NCBI GenBank assembly: GCA_020152595.1
Contig: JAIGNY010002143.1
Coordinates: 377,501-441,500, forward strand
From: Chiridota heheva
Lineage: Eukaryota; Echinodermata; Holothuroidea; Apodida; Chiridotidae
DNA: 64,000 nucleotides
Reading direction: 5' to 3'
Of the stretch, positions 1 to 11,357 are shown one piece after another; the first letter of the stretch is position 1; each line of letters starts with the position of its first letter. The notes beneath the pieces are model-generated. The model was not told where the DNA came from. It was given only the letters and a program-made list of their open reading frames with translations, and made no database searches. The position numbers were made by a program, and so were the translations under genes.

Positions 1-1365
1 CGGTCGCCATTTACTTCTTAAGACCCCTCACTCCAAAAATTACTCCGCGGTCCCAGTGTTAAAACAATAACAATAGCAAAAATTTCCATCACAACTTTAC
101 ACCTCAATCGTAATTTCCCACTTTTTCGATTAAAATAAAAAAGTCCCAAATGTCATGTCCTGCGAACGAACGTACGTGTTTTCGAATTCTAGGTATCACG
201 GAGGCATGGCTGTTAAAAGGTTCCGTGGCATTATGTACTAACCATAACGTCATTTGTCCTATACTATGCTGGTATTACTATCCCGTCGAAATAGTTGTTG
301 ACGTAAGCTAGCTATACCGCGCTTGCGTTTTATAGGGATTCCCCTTAATTCCTGCCTTGCGAAAAGATCCCAACGGCGAATGCCAACATTACAAATTCAT
401 CTTTAAAACTGTTTCTGGTGACCTTTAACTTGTATCGAATAGTGCTTGGGAATCATCGATAAATATTTCGTCATTTGGTGTGATATTTAGCTGGCAGATT
501 TCGTGAAATTTACTCAAAATTGTGAGAATAGTCGCGAATCGAATAGAAGTTTCGTAACAAGGTTAGTAACCACGTATCTTCAAACACACTGCGTACCACT
601 AGGTTAGTACTACATACAACACTAGGTCACAACACTCGCATCTTTCGTTAACGTAGGCCTAGGCACCGAGTTGCACTGCAGTGTTGTTGTACAAGAAAAC
701 TGATAAGGCCTACGCAAAATTAAACAGTAACGACGAATTACATTATCGGGATGCCTGATTCTGAGGGCTTATCTTTTAAACACGGGACAAATATATCTCC
801 AAAAATGCTCCTTTTGTCAGTTTGTGTATAATTGTCATTCGGAAAGTTGTGAAATAAGGTCTGTCATTCGGAAAATACAAGTGATACACTGATAGTACTG
901 ACTACTGTAAGTTGTATCGTGTGTAAAACCACGTTTTTGCTTTTTTTTTGTTAAGAACAAAATCCACAATTTGTATTTCATTAATGTGTTATGTTTATAG
1001 TATGCAAATATGTGTATTATTGAAAGTCATGAAGTAGAAGTTTGAATCATGAGGCGAAGAGTAATGACCTGTGATTCACCCACACACATGGTGAGTAACT
1101 CACTAACACTTAACCGAACCACATCTTTTGTAAATAATTTCTTTATCAACCTCAACCATGATGTCATTGCGATATTTACTGCTGCAAATGTAATACCATT
1201 TCTTAATAAGAGGTAATGCATTGCTGAGTTATTAGTATACTGGACTACAGTAGTATTGATACCACAGGATGAAATGTATTTGTGAGTACTTTTTCAAAAT
1301 AGAATTATATTATTATTTTGCAAGTATCTTGAGACAATAAATCATTTTTTTGGGGATTGGGAAGG
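1..1365. other. Upstream stretch with no recognisable gene
   Basis: AT-rich DNA without a convincing exon, RNA gene or transposon terminus. Short ORFs on either strand have no recognisable motif and no clean splice context. A promoter or 5' UTR exon of the downstream gene could lie here, but nothing in the sequence identifies one. Confidence 0.4.
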
Positions 1366-1369
1366 GGGA

Positions 1370-2358
1370 GGGGGGCGGTTGGGAAGGGGGGCAGGGGAGA
1401 ATATTATGACTGAATATCTGTTATGTTTTCCATGTATTTTATATGAAAAAATAGGTAAGTATTTTGAGAAAAAATCAATAGAAGGAATTAAATTTGTCAC
1501 TTTCAGATTTGTCGTGAAGGAGGCATGGACGGTTCGCCATAGGGGCAAGGGGTGCAATTGGCCCCAAAGATTTGCTAATCATTGTTTCTTTTGCAAAGTC
1601 GTAGGAATCTGGTTTGGTGGGGGGCTTATTTGTGCTCTCTGTGAAATATATAAACCTTTTCGGCACTTGTTCTGATTTAAACGATTATAATTTATACTAC
1701 CTAGGTCCGATCCCGGTCCGATTTGAGTTTCCCCAATTATAATCATTTGAATTGACCACACTTGGCCGTAAAATGTAGCATTACATTGTACATACCGACG
1801 CAGTGCCTATTTATGTGTAACATACAGCATGCAGTTAGTACGTGTACATGCAGGTGACAGGTCTCTGCACTGCGTGCATGTATGTACTGCCATATACTTA
1901 CTTAATTGTCTATTCTTTTATCGTTTCAAAAAAAAAATATAAAAAAATAAATAATAATCTTTCCACAATTGTGAAAATAAATGGGACAAAAATCAGACTT
2001 TTGGGGTTTAGGTTTGTGGTAAATAATCTTTCAGCCCCCTCCCTTTCAAGACAAAAATTGTTTTACGAAGTTGTTTTTTTGTAATATAAGTAAATACAAA
2101 TATGCTCAAATTATATGTATAATCAAAAGAATGTTCATTTTTGTCCCCCTCCCCCCATCATGTTTTCCTTTGCAAATAAAATCTCTTACAGCTCCGCCTA
2201 TGTGAAAGGATCCAATAATATGGTTGACACATAGTGTCAATGAGAATTTGAGCAAAGTGCTCATTTAACTTTAATACATAAATCTTTTGGGGGATTTGTG
2301 GATACCATTGACAAAGGGTGGACAAAATGGGCAAGGGGTGGCAATTTACCCAAAGATT
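1370..2358. repeat. Diverged dispersed repeat, fragmented copies
   Basis: Two related blocks can be matched by eye. The one near 1,500-1,600 and the one near 2,290-2,358 share the order GGGCAAGGGGTG, a CAATT stretch and CCAAAGATTTGC. A second part near 2,040-2,220 (CCCCTCCCC, CATGTTTT, TCTTACA, GATCCAATAA) recurs at about 3,480-3,760. The hAT element at 2,366 sits inside one copy. No coding capacity was recognised and the class is unknown. Confidence 0.5.
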
Positions 2359-2365
2359 TGCAAAT

Positions 2366-3441
2366 TAGGGATGTACCGGATATCCGGTCCGGCCGGATTA
2401 TCCGGCCGGATTTGGGAAAAAAATCCGGTTCCGGCCGGAACCGGATTTTTGGCAATTTTTACAATTGAAGATTTACATTATGAGACTGTGGTACATTACA
2501 ACTATATGAAATATAAAACAAACATGAATATCTGGATTTTTCTCGGTATAGATAATGTATTTTCTTCTTGAAAACACTGAACAAATTGGCTTATGTTACG
2601 CGTATGATCATTTAAAACGGAATAAAGACATGTAGCTGTTTGAAATCAATAGAAATTTTGAAACAGATTGGGCTGTAACAGATAATAAATAAAACCACAC
2701 CAGTTGTTAACAATTTTACAGTTAGAGACATTAATGAAATTTGTAGATAAAAGTACATGTACATGTAGGTTGACTGAATTTGTTTTCCACAATTTTTCAT
2801 TGCTTAGATTCTCCTGCTATTGAAAAAGAGAAAAATGTTTTTTCCCCGCACTTATCTAAGCGAACTGTTTTACAAGTAATTCAGTCTACCAAGGTGTTTT
2901 AATGAAATAACACAAAAATAATTTAGAGAATAATTACTTTCCAAATGTAAAACATGAAAGAATTTGTATCCATTTCTATTACCTTGTTACTGTCCTTAAT
3001 TATTTTAGTTTAGTTTTTACACAATTTGCACATACATGCACTTCAAATACATGTTAAGGTTAGATAAATGACCCTTTCCTCCCTCCATAGTGTCATTTGA
3101 CTTTTTGACTTCCTCAGTAAGAACACATGTATGACAGTCTCAAGTTTTATAATATTAAAGATGTTAGGATTAATCCAGAACTTTCACTAATTTTGATTTG
3201 ATTTCATCACAATATGCCCAATAATTATTATTTTCCAAAATTTTTGGGTTGCTAGCCATTAGTAGCCAACTTGACAATCCCCTGCCCCCACCCCTTTCCC
3301 TTTGTTTCTTAAGATTATGAGAATTGTTGTAAGCAATGAAAAATCCGGTTCCGGCCGGATTTTATCCGGCCGGATTTCAACCTGGATCCGGCAAAATCCG
3401 GTTCCGGCCGGATCCAAAAATTTGGATCCGGTACATCCCTA
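2366..3441. mobile_element. hAT-like non-autonomous DNA transposon with 8-bp target duplication
   Basis: The left end reads TAGGGATGTACCGGAT and the right end is its exact inverse, ATCCGGTACATCCCTA. Identical 8-bp flanks TTGCAAAT (2,358-2,365 and 3,442-3,449) form a target site duplication. Subterminal regions are packed with CCGG-rich motifs (GGCCGGAT, CCGGTTCCGGCCGG) in both orientations, as expected for transposase-binding repeats. An 8-bp duplication and these ends fit the hAT superfamily. No transposase ORF is present, so it would depend on a partner element in trans. Confidence 0.85.
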
Positions 3442-3770
3442 TTGCAAATCGTTTTTTTTTTTCCATTAAAAAGAATACAATTATACAAATTTGCTCAATT
3501 TATATACATAAGAAAAAGAATGTATGTTCTTTTTTTACCTCCACCAAACATGTTTTGCCCCTCCAAGAGTCCCAACTAGTAAATCTTACATCCACAATGG
3601 CAGATGAACAGGTGGAATGAACAGATGATTTAACCTGGTGAAAGAAGGGATGGGGTGGGGCTGCCCTGTGGAAAAAAAAAAAAAAATCTTCCTTTAATTA
3701 AGTAATCTCTTACACCATTGTGGGACCAATTGGTACCCATGTGAGAGATCCAATAAAGCAAAATGTGGCT
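3442..3770. repeat. Continuation of the dispersed repeat interrupted by the hAT element
   Basis: The sequence resumes the older repeat after the target duplication and resembles 2,040-2,220, including CATGTTTTGCCCCTCC, TCTTACA and GATCCAATAAAG. A short ATG reading frame (MADEQ) lies inside this repeat and is not treated as a gene. Confidence 0.45.
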
Positions 3771-4070
3771 TAAATTTAGAGTGAAATTTGATTGACATTC
3801 GTGCGTGTATTTAAATCATACTAGTGACCTCTTTTGACAGTGTGTTTTACACTTTCTTGGTCCTGTTGGCAGTGGCGGCACCAGACACCACAAACTGGGG
3901 AACATCGGGGGAACTACTGTACAGGCTAGCTCTCGACATTTCTCCTCCGATTTGGACAAATTGTAAAATCAATTTTTGGGATAAGTGGGGGAAGGGGGTA
4001 CCCTTCAAATCCCACGTATGTGGTCGACTATAATTAATCCACAGTGCCACTCACATTTCTCTTATTGCAG

Positions 4071-4149
4071 ATAAAGAAACAACAAATTCCAGATGAACAA
4101 GTCGGTCTACTCAAGAGTGATGTACCCAACATTGAAAATAGAAACATTG
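4071..4149 (+). CDS. Candidate alternative N-terminal exon of the death-domain gene
   Basis: This 79-bp segment follows a good acceptor (TTCTCTTATTGCAG) and ends at a strong donor (ATTG|GTAAGT). Only one entry frame is open; it gives 26 residues, starting IKKQQIPDEQVG and ending NIENRNI, and leaves in phase 1. The death-domain exon at 12,119 enters in phase 1, so a direct splice would stay in frame and replace the exon at 11,261. No upstream start codon is established and no domain is recognised. It could be an alternative first coding region, part of another gene, or chance. Confidence 0.35.
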
Positions 4150-4370
4150 GTAAGTTTTTCAACATCCCCAGTATTGTACAGTAAGCACTATACAGCGTGG
4201 TGCCAGGATTAGTCCCTAAAGGGGATTAAATGGAGGAGGGGTGTAACATTCCTCATGGAAGGTGAGAAAACCTGCGTTTGTCAGATGTGTCCATCATCCA
4301 GAGTATACATGCCAGTTTTAACCAAACAGATGCAGCGTTTTATTGATGTTCTAGGCTTGTTGGAATATAG

Positions 4371-4574
4371 CCAGGGGCGGACTGGCCCGCCATTCGACTG
4401 GTCCGCCATTCGACTGATCCCGGATCGGTGGGCCGCTAGCCCCTGAATTGGGCCAAGGCCGGACGTATAGGCCGTTAAAACAGGTGCAGTATATAATGTG
4501 GGCCAGTTTTCACATCAAAATTGAATGTCGGTCCTGCATTTGGATCGGTGTGGTTTTGGCCAATCCACCTCTGA
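4371..4574. mobile_element. Short MITE with hAT-like termini
   Basis: The left end CCAGGGGCGGACTGGCC and the right end GGCCAATCCACCTCTGA are imperfect inverted repeats of about 17 bp. The interior is GC-richer than the flanks and has no ORF. No perfect 8-bp target duplication is visible, so the superfamily is uncertain. Confidence 0.5.
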
Positions 4575-4952
4575 TTTTATAGCTAGTGTACAAATTGTAC
4601 TGGTACTTTAGAAATGTCAAGTCATACCATATCACTTCAATTGTCACAATTAATTATTGAAGCATCAAAATTTACTTAAACGTCATCAGATGGAAGTCAC
4701 AATAAGTTTGCAAAACCTATACTAATCTACAAATGATGATATTTACTTCGGAATGTGAAGATGTAACATCACTTTTAGTCTGATATCAGCCATTTCTACA
4801 AACACCGATAAAGATATAAAACCTCAAAGGAATTAGATCTTTACCACTGTTCTCCCGGGGGAAAATTTGCTTATAATTTCGTAAAATTTCATTCATTTTC
4901 GGGAAATTTGCTTCAATTTTTAGGCAATTCCCTTCATTGTTCTGAAATATGA
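4575..4952. other. No gene; includes a dispersed repeat core
   Basis: Near 4,755-4,800 is a core resembling ATGACATCAC..TAGTCTGATTTCAGCCATTTC. Related cores occur near 36,610-36,760, 37,895-37,940 and, more distantly, 51,440-51,500. No exon or RNA gene is seen. Confidence 0.4.
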
Positions 4953-5086
4953 GTATGTATGTATGTATGTACAGCATGTATGTACAGTATGTATGTACAG
5001 TATGTAAGTATGTATGTATGTATGTACATACGTATGTATGTATGTATGTATGTATATACATACATATATATGTCTATATATGTATG
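4953..5086. repeat. (TATG)n microsatellite
   Basis: Nearly continuous GTAT/TATG tetranucleotide repeats with TACAG interruptions. Reading frames across it are Tyr/Val/Cys/Met or Ile/His/Thr low-complexity artefacts. Confidence 0.95.
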
Positions 5087-6101
5087 TGCCCCCCTCCCAC
5101 ACGGCACGTTCTACAGTAGTTGTTATCGAAAAGCTGTTAATTAAGGCTAATGTTAACATGCTTGACAACTAAGCTGATCTGTAGTCATAAGACTGAAAGT
5201 AAAAGTAAACTTACATGTAACTTAATTCTTCTTTCAAAACAAGCGTCAGTAATACTGCAAGTTTTCATTTAAGAAATCTGTTAATTTTACTGTTTAGATA
5301 TTTTATTTCTATCAATTTAAAGTGTAAGCATGAGTATAAATTGTGAGCTTTGTTTATGAGTTTTGTTCATGGTAGGGATTTTTTTGTTACTGAAACAAAC
5401 TGAAAGTGGAACCAGATGATTTGGTATAAAAATTTAACAGAATGTTAAAGCTGTATGCATGGGCCACAAAAAGAAAGCTGCTTAACAAAAGTGGAAATTC
5501 ATGGGGGTGGAAGGGGGAATTATAAAATCATCCTAAGAAAAAGCATTATGCAAATGATATAAATTTGGACAAAAAGAGGAGGGACAGATCCCCCTATGCA
5601 CCCCAAATCTTGTATATGGGTGTTAAGTGGATGAATAAGTGGTCATGCATGTTTATCTTGTTCAGTCTGGGAGAGGTCCTATTTTAAGGAACCTGTAAAA
5701 TACAATGTAAATGTACATACAGTTTAAGTGAGAGACCATTTTGTCATATAGACTGTAAGATTTTGCAACTCGTAATTTTATTCCTTAGAATTTAGAATCT
5801 TATCGACAAAATTATACTGTCACAAAATATTTGTATTTTTAAAATTACTGTTTCGCACCAAAAGCCTAGGTTTTTTCCTGATTTTCAAAAATGGTGTGGT
5901 ATAATATATAAAAGGGAGTGGATAATATTTAGCCATGAAATTATTAAAGGTTCATAACAGTTCTAGTTTCGCAGGGCAAGAAATTTGTTGCAGAAGTACT
6001 GAAAGAGGGAGGCTCGTCTTATTAAAATACGGTAAAATCAGGGATGCAATATATGAAGTCACTTCCGGTTGTGGACGCAAGATCCGATCCACTGTTTGTA
6101 C
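5087..6101. other. No recognisable feature
   Basis: AT-rich sequence with several poly-A/T runs and no exon-like frame bounded by good splice sites. Around 5,500-5,620 there is a GGGGTGG...CCCCTATGCACCCC segment resembling other repeat fragments in this window. Confidence 0.4.
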
Positions 6102-6109
6102 ATCCAGAC

Positions 6110-7148
6110 TAGAGCTGTGAACGTTTAGGGATTTTAGTAAACGTGTACACGCCAAAAAAAGCGAGCGTGTATCGTGTACACGAGTTTAGTACCGTAATTT
6201 TCGGAAATACACCAAAATTGCTCCAAAACTACAAGGATAAGTAAAAATCGCGCAACTAGTATGGCAAAAGTACTGACTGCTTTGCTCAAATAGACGCTGA
6301 GTTTTGCTTTCCAAATCGTAAAAAAGTTTACTTCTACAGTACAAATTATAATTTTTATGGAAAATATGCATGGAAATTCAGTTTAGAAAGAACAGATAAC
6401 TTCCTTTCAATGTCATTTAAACTCAACATCGCGTAACTTGTTTGTCGATTCGCTACGGCTTTCAAAGTTCTGTGAAAATCTTGCATACTGAGGCCTATGA
6501 TATACCTCGCCAGAAACATTTCAAAACTACGCCACCACCAGGAAATTCTGAAATATCAGCCCTCTCGGAAAAAATGGCGCCATCTTTGCAGCATGCAGAA
6601 TTTCAGCTTTGTTAAAACCTTGTTCTGTTTATTTATTATGCAATATTTTTCTTTCTTGCAAAATTTATTTGACTCATCAGGTAATATTTACATGTAAATG
6701 TACTGATTGTCACGATTCAAGTGTTTTTGGTCGATGAAACGGGCCTTGATTGTGTGGGATTTAAAGCCCTATGGCCTAACGTTAGGCCTATTGTTAGTTT
6801 CACTGTTACTGCTGCACATTCGCGGTGCATTTTACAAGTTAGATTACTCAGATTTCGGTGAAATCAAAGTGCATAATATCCCCATTCATTGGTGATTACT
6901 GCGCATTTGTGATTCGCACTTTTAAAAAGATTAATGCTAATCGGGTTTACAGTTTGTAAAGTATCATTGATTGGAATTTTGTCAGCCGAATGAATGTGTG
7001 ATTTGAATCATCAATATTGATTTTCAACGGCAAGACACTAGCCTAGGCCTATAATGTATGAAAAACGATTACTCGCAATGAAAATTTAGTAAACGTTTAC
7101 AAAATTTGCGAGCGTGTAGCGAGTACACGCTAAACGGTCACAGCTCTA
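6110..7148. mobile_element. Second hAT-like non-autonomous element with 8-bp target duplication
   Basis: The termini TAGAGCTGTGAACGTTTA and TAAACGGTCACAGCTCTA are inverted repeats with one mismatch. Flanking ATCCAGAC (6,102-6,109 and 7,149-7,156) is a perfect 8-bp target duplication. The subterminal motif GCGAGCGTGTA.CG.GTACACG occurs at both ends. No transposase ORF is visible. Intact ends and a perfect duplication suggest a relatively young insertion. It belongs to a different family from the element at 2,366. Confidence 0.85.
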
Positions 7149-7365
7149 ATCCAGACACTAGCATACACGTTGTTTGTGCCGAGTTACATACGCAGCGCAT
7201 TACATTATTGGACAAGAAACTTGTTTTTATTTTCAACGCGTTTGTCAGAGAGAAAAAGCGAAAGTGAAATATTAGTATTATAATACTACAATAATAGTCA
7301 CCAAACAAAAATTACTGGGAAAAAAAAAGAAGAAGATAAAAGCAAAAGTCGCAATAAACGTTTCT

Positions 7366-7442
7366 ACCGGGGCTCAAACTCACGACTGTTGATTTGAAAA
7401 TAAATTGCTTCCGATAGCCGTAACCAACTGGGCTAACTCGTG
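7366..7442 (-). repeat. tRNA-like sequence, probably a SINE head or tRNA pseudogene
   Basis: On the minus strand the segment has an A-box-like TTAGCCCAGTTGGTTA, a D-stem AGCC/GGCT, and a B-box-like GAGTTTGAGCCCC about 50 nt downstream. The acceptor and anticodon stems do not pair well, so it is not called as a functional tRNA. Confidence 0.5.
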
Positions 7443-8600
7443 TAATGACCTTCGAAGCATTTTAAATAACTATATACCTTGCAATACGAGACAACGAATC
7501 ATGCAGCAAAATTTCAATTAATCAAAAAATATGAAAGGAATTCTAGATATTGTGCACATATAACGATTTTGCCTCTTCAAAATTTGAAAATTATAACACC
7601 ACATAAGGCCGTACCATTAGTATAGCAAAGCATTATGGGAAATATCACAAAATGGTGATGTCCATGTCATTAAAAGTTCCTAATTTAAGAAACCTTTTGT
7701 TTCATTGTTTGTGGACATCTCTGGGACTATTGTTTGAAAAAGGTTGAAACTAGAGTAAGAAGCTGATAAAAGCTTCTTATTCTGCTAAGAAGAAATTAGT
7801 TACAGAACTAACAAAGATTTGTGTAGAAATAACTGAAATTGACCAGTTGTGTAGCCACATTGCAAAAGCTTTGTGTATTTTGTTGAATTTGTATTCTTAG
7901 AATTAATGGCACGTACCCATTGAAAGTATTAGCAGATGAGTGGAGTGACGTAACTCCGGTTTACCATCTGAATTCTGAAGAAAGTGCAAAGTTTATTTGA
8001 ATTTGCAATCAGAAAAAAACACAAAATCAATTTTTATTAAAACATGTAACAATATTAAAGAAAATGAAAGGGTGTGGTGTAAAGTGACTCTTTTATTATA
8101 GACTCTCTACTCCAGTCATTGTAGAGAAACATGTGACAACTTGAGATCTTGCAATAACATCATCCAAAAACCCCAAAAAGATGTACTGTAGAAGGAGTTT
8201 CTGGACAGTTCTGTTAATTCATTTGTCTTTCATCCTCTTTCATACAAGACAGACATCTTATACCGTATGTTCCCTATTAAATGCTCCCTCCCCCCTATAA
8301 TAAACCTTTTTTTTTTTTGCGGTGACAACTTAACCCTCAGACAATTCATGAATGTCATCTGATATAGACCTAAACTTACATTTTCACAATATCTTACGTT
8401 ACCTACAAACAAAAAATACAATTAAATTACCTTTTTTTAATTAAATTACCTTTTTTTAATTAAATTACCTTATTTTACATCTGAAATTTACCCTCAAATA
8501 CTGTAAACTCTTAAAAAAAAAATCAGCACCCCTCGGGCGTTTATTAGAGAATATATAGTATGGACCATTATTGTTGACTCAAAGCTTATGAGGTAATATT
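7443..8600. other. No recognisable gene
   Basis: AT-rich sequence. Near 8,420-8,470 an AATTAAATTACCTTTTTTT motif is repeated three times. No exon, RNA gene or transposon terminus could be supported. Confidence 0.4.
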
Positions 8601-9962
8601 AAAATATTGTGAAGGCCGGGGCAGCCTGGCCGTATGATCAACTGGTCCTGGACTTACTCACTAGTCTCTTCAGGCCTCTTGGCCCATAAGGCTGCAGTGC
8701 ACTCTCTTCAGGCCTCCTGGCCCATAAGACTGCAGTGCACTCTCTCCACTGGACTCTGTTATTTGCAACTTGTCTGGCTTCTGTCCATGAACTCCATCCC
8801 ATCACATTCCTCTCCTTCTAGAATGTCCTTCTCCAGGTCGTTCTAGGATGACTAACTTTTCTTCTCCCCTCTGGTTTCCATGTCATAGCTGTCACACAGT
8901 GCTTAATAGTGCCTATGCGCATCACATGACCAATCCACCTCCGCCTTCTTCTTTTTACAACTGCTGATTTTATGTTAAGTGATTCTTAGTATTTCATTGT
9001 TAGATATTACATATGGCCATCTGATCTTCAAAATTCTCCTGTAACATTTGAACATAAATATATCCAGCTTTTTATTACCTGCTACATTAACTCTCCATGT
9101 CTCGCAACCATACAAGAGTACAGACTTAACAAGAGAGTTAAACAATCGTATTTGTGTATATATTGAGAATGTGCTTGAGTTCTATATCTTATTTAATATC
9201 ATAAATGCTACTCTTGCTGTTGAGATTCTGTTTGGGATATCTTCCTTACCACCACCTTACTGTTGCACTAAGGTATCTGAACTTGTTTACTTCATTTAGT
9301 TGTTGGTTATCGATATAAACTTTGTTTGCACATTTGCTGTTAACTTTAATGAGCTTGGTCTTATCCTTATTAATTCTTAACCCAGTTTGTGCAGCATACT
9401 GATTGAGCCTGGTCACTTTGTTTTGCATGTGTTGATATGTAGATAAAAGTAGAGTGATATCATCAGCAAAATGTAAGTCCTCAAGGGTTGACATGAATTC
9501 CATCTAATTCCACTCCTGTTATTATGGTCGTTTTCCTCATCACCCAGTCTACCACCATTATAAAAGGGAACCCTGACATTACATCACCTTGCTTTATACC
9601 ACTTTTGACTTGAAACCATTCAGATTTCACACCATCATCTATAAGTGCACATTCACTGTCTTCATATAACGCTTTGATCAAACATATTATCTTTTGTGGA
9701 ATACCATAGGCTGCCATTATTTTCTAGAGGCTTTCTCTGTGCACTGAGTCAAACGCCCTCTTGAAGTCATCAAAGGCAATATATATGGTTGACTGCCATT
9801 CAGCCACCTGTTCAAGAATGATGAGCATGATAAAAATTTGCTCGGTGGTACTCCTTCCTCTTCTAAATTCAGCTTGTTCATCTCACTGTCAACACCATTT
9901 CTAATTCTGTCGATTTGTTGACCAGTCCTGGACCCCGGTCCCAAAGTAAGATTTTTGCACAT
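8600..9962 (-). mobile_element. Non-LTR retrotransposon (LINE) relic with reverse transcriptase
   Basis: Minus-strand frames read as a decayed reverse transcriptase. From the 5' side: FDDFKRAFDSVHRESL, a stop, YGIPQKIICLIKALY, SGIKQGDVMS, the catalytic LHFADDITLL box, GLRINKDKTKLI, and further downstream a SVLLYGCETWR-like block. Frame changes and stops separate these parts, and the 5' half is missing, so it is a 5'-truncated dead copy of about 1.3 kb. The exact clade is not assigned. Its 3' tail shares the motif CAGGCCTCTTGGCCCATAAG with a fragment near 22,150. Confidence 0.85.
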
Positions 9963-11124
9963 ACTGCCCTAACCCTAAAATTGTTCATTCTACTAGCTGA
10001 CTAGAAGTCTAAGGCGTCAGTCACATATTTCTATGTGCCAGTCTGCCCCTGGTAAATGCTATTAAGTAATAATCACATTTATTCTTTTTTGTTTGCAGCC
10101 GTTTACTTTTAGAGGTTACAACAATTTGTTTGCCTGAATATTTCCAGTTATTCAAGATTTGATCTGTGGCGAAGTCAGTGGTTTGTAAAACTTCCTACAA
10201 CTGAATGAGTTTGTTTGCAGTGTGACCAAAGCTGATCCAAGGTTTGGTAGAAACTTAATTCAAAAGGTAAGCTTTAGTGTGGAGTAAAATCCTCTAGATG
10301 AAGTTGATTACATACACACGAGTAAGCTTATCCAACAAGGAAGCTCTTTTTATTTACATGTCAAACTTCTTATATCAATGATTATTAACAAGTTGCAAGA
10401 CAATGTAAGAGCTCACTTAAAAGTTTATACAAGCTGAACAAGTACTGCACTGTCAGTAGATTGTTTTCTGATAGTGTTAGTTCCTTGAGGTGTGACATAT
10501 GGTAATGGTGAATAAAAGTTTGTATTGATGCAAAATTGCATAGAAATTTATTAGAAACTCCATGAAAAATCACCTAAAAATAAGCTTTTTAAGCTTTCTC
10601 TGAATTTTCGGGCATCAATATGCATAGGTTTGATCTAATGTATGCAGTACATATGGTAAGACCTACAGTGTAGCATCCTTGGGATTTTTGCATGATTAAT
10701 TATAAATTTCTTTTGTACTTTTCTTTTTAAAATGTTTCTTTCCTTGTTACAAATTTAATTGATTTGCATTATGTCAAGTTATCTGTTCCAAATTAATTAG
10801 TAGACCTACAGTTGTATGAACAGAACCTGTATCTGATTGTACATGAGCAGAAATGGGAAACTGTAACCATATTTTTGGTGTGGGTGAAGGGAATGGTATT
10901 GGGTGAATAAAATATTCATTTTTCCACTTGTCAAAATTGTTATTGTTTTTAAAATCTATGATTGGTAAGTGGAGTCAATTCCAATGCCCAGTTACTGTAT
11001 CTATATGAATGTGTCTGACAATGTTCGTGTCTGTGTCAATTCACGATGAAAGCCATTTATATTATTGCTTTAACTATTTCATCGATGGTTTTTCATTTTC
11101 TTTTTTTTTTCTTTCTTTTCACAG
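9963..11124. other. Presumed 5' flank or first intron of the death-domain gene
   Basis: There is no clear coding exon. An acceptor-like TTTGTTTGCAG near 10,099 and a donor-like AAAAG|GTAAGC near 10,266 could delimit an untranslated exon. This is not supported by reading frame and is not called separately. No TATA or initiator element could be assigned. Confidence 0.35.
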
Positions 11125-11260
11125 AGAGACGTTCAATTTCACCTAATGCACTCAACCCACCAGACAATTGTTATGAATTCTATGTCCAACATCTTATACC
11201 ATTTACGCATTCGTTTACAGCCTCAACCTTTATTACAATAGGATCGATTCTTTGATAAAA
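11125..11260 (+). other. Probable 5' UTR part of the first coding exon
   Basis: A pyrimidine-rich tract ending TTTCTTTCTTTTCACAG precedes 11,125. In the frame of the ATG at 11,261 a stop lies at 11,174-11,176, so this part is untranslated if the acceptor at 11,125 is used. An alternative acceptor, CGTTTACAG at 11,220, would shorten the UTR. The untranslated status rests on the in-frame stop; the exon boundary is inferred. Confidence 0.5.
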
Positions 11261-11357
11261 ATGACCTCGTTACAAAATTCATTAAGCAGCGAATCCAAGG
11301 GAGCTACAGGATTTTCTGACTCGCAAACATCTGGAGAGAAAGTTCAAAATTTAAAAG
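11261..11357 (+). CDS. Exon 1: start codon and Ser-rich N-terminus
   Basis: ATG at 11,261 is the first in-frame start after a stop at 11,174. It encodes about 32 residues beginning MTSLQNSLSSES, polar and probably disordered. The exon ends at donor AAAAG|GTAATA in phase 1, matching the death-domain exon. No signal peptide or membrane segment is present. Confidence 0.7.

Noticed and set aside
3597-3611. Start codon MADEQ followed by CAG|GTGGAA as a first exon for 4,071-4,149
   Set aside because: Phase fits, but the ATG lies in a dispersed repeat and the donor is weak, so the match is likely chance.
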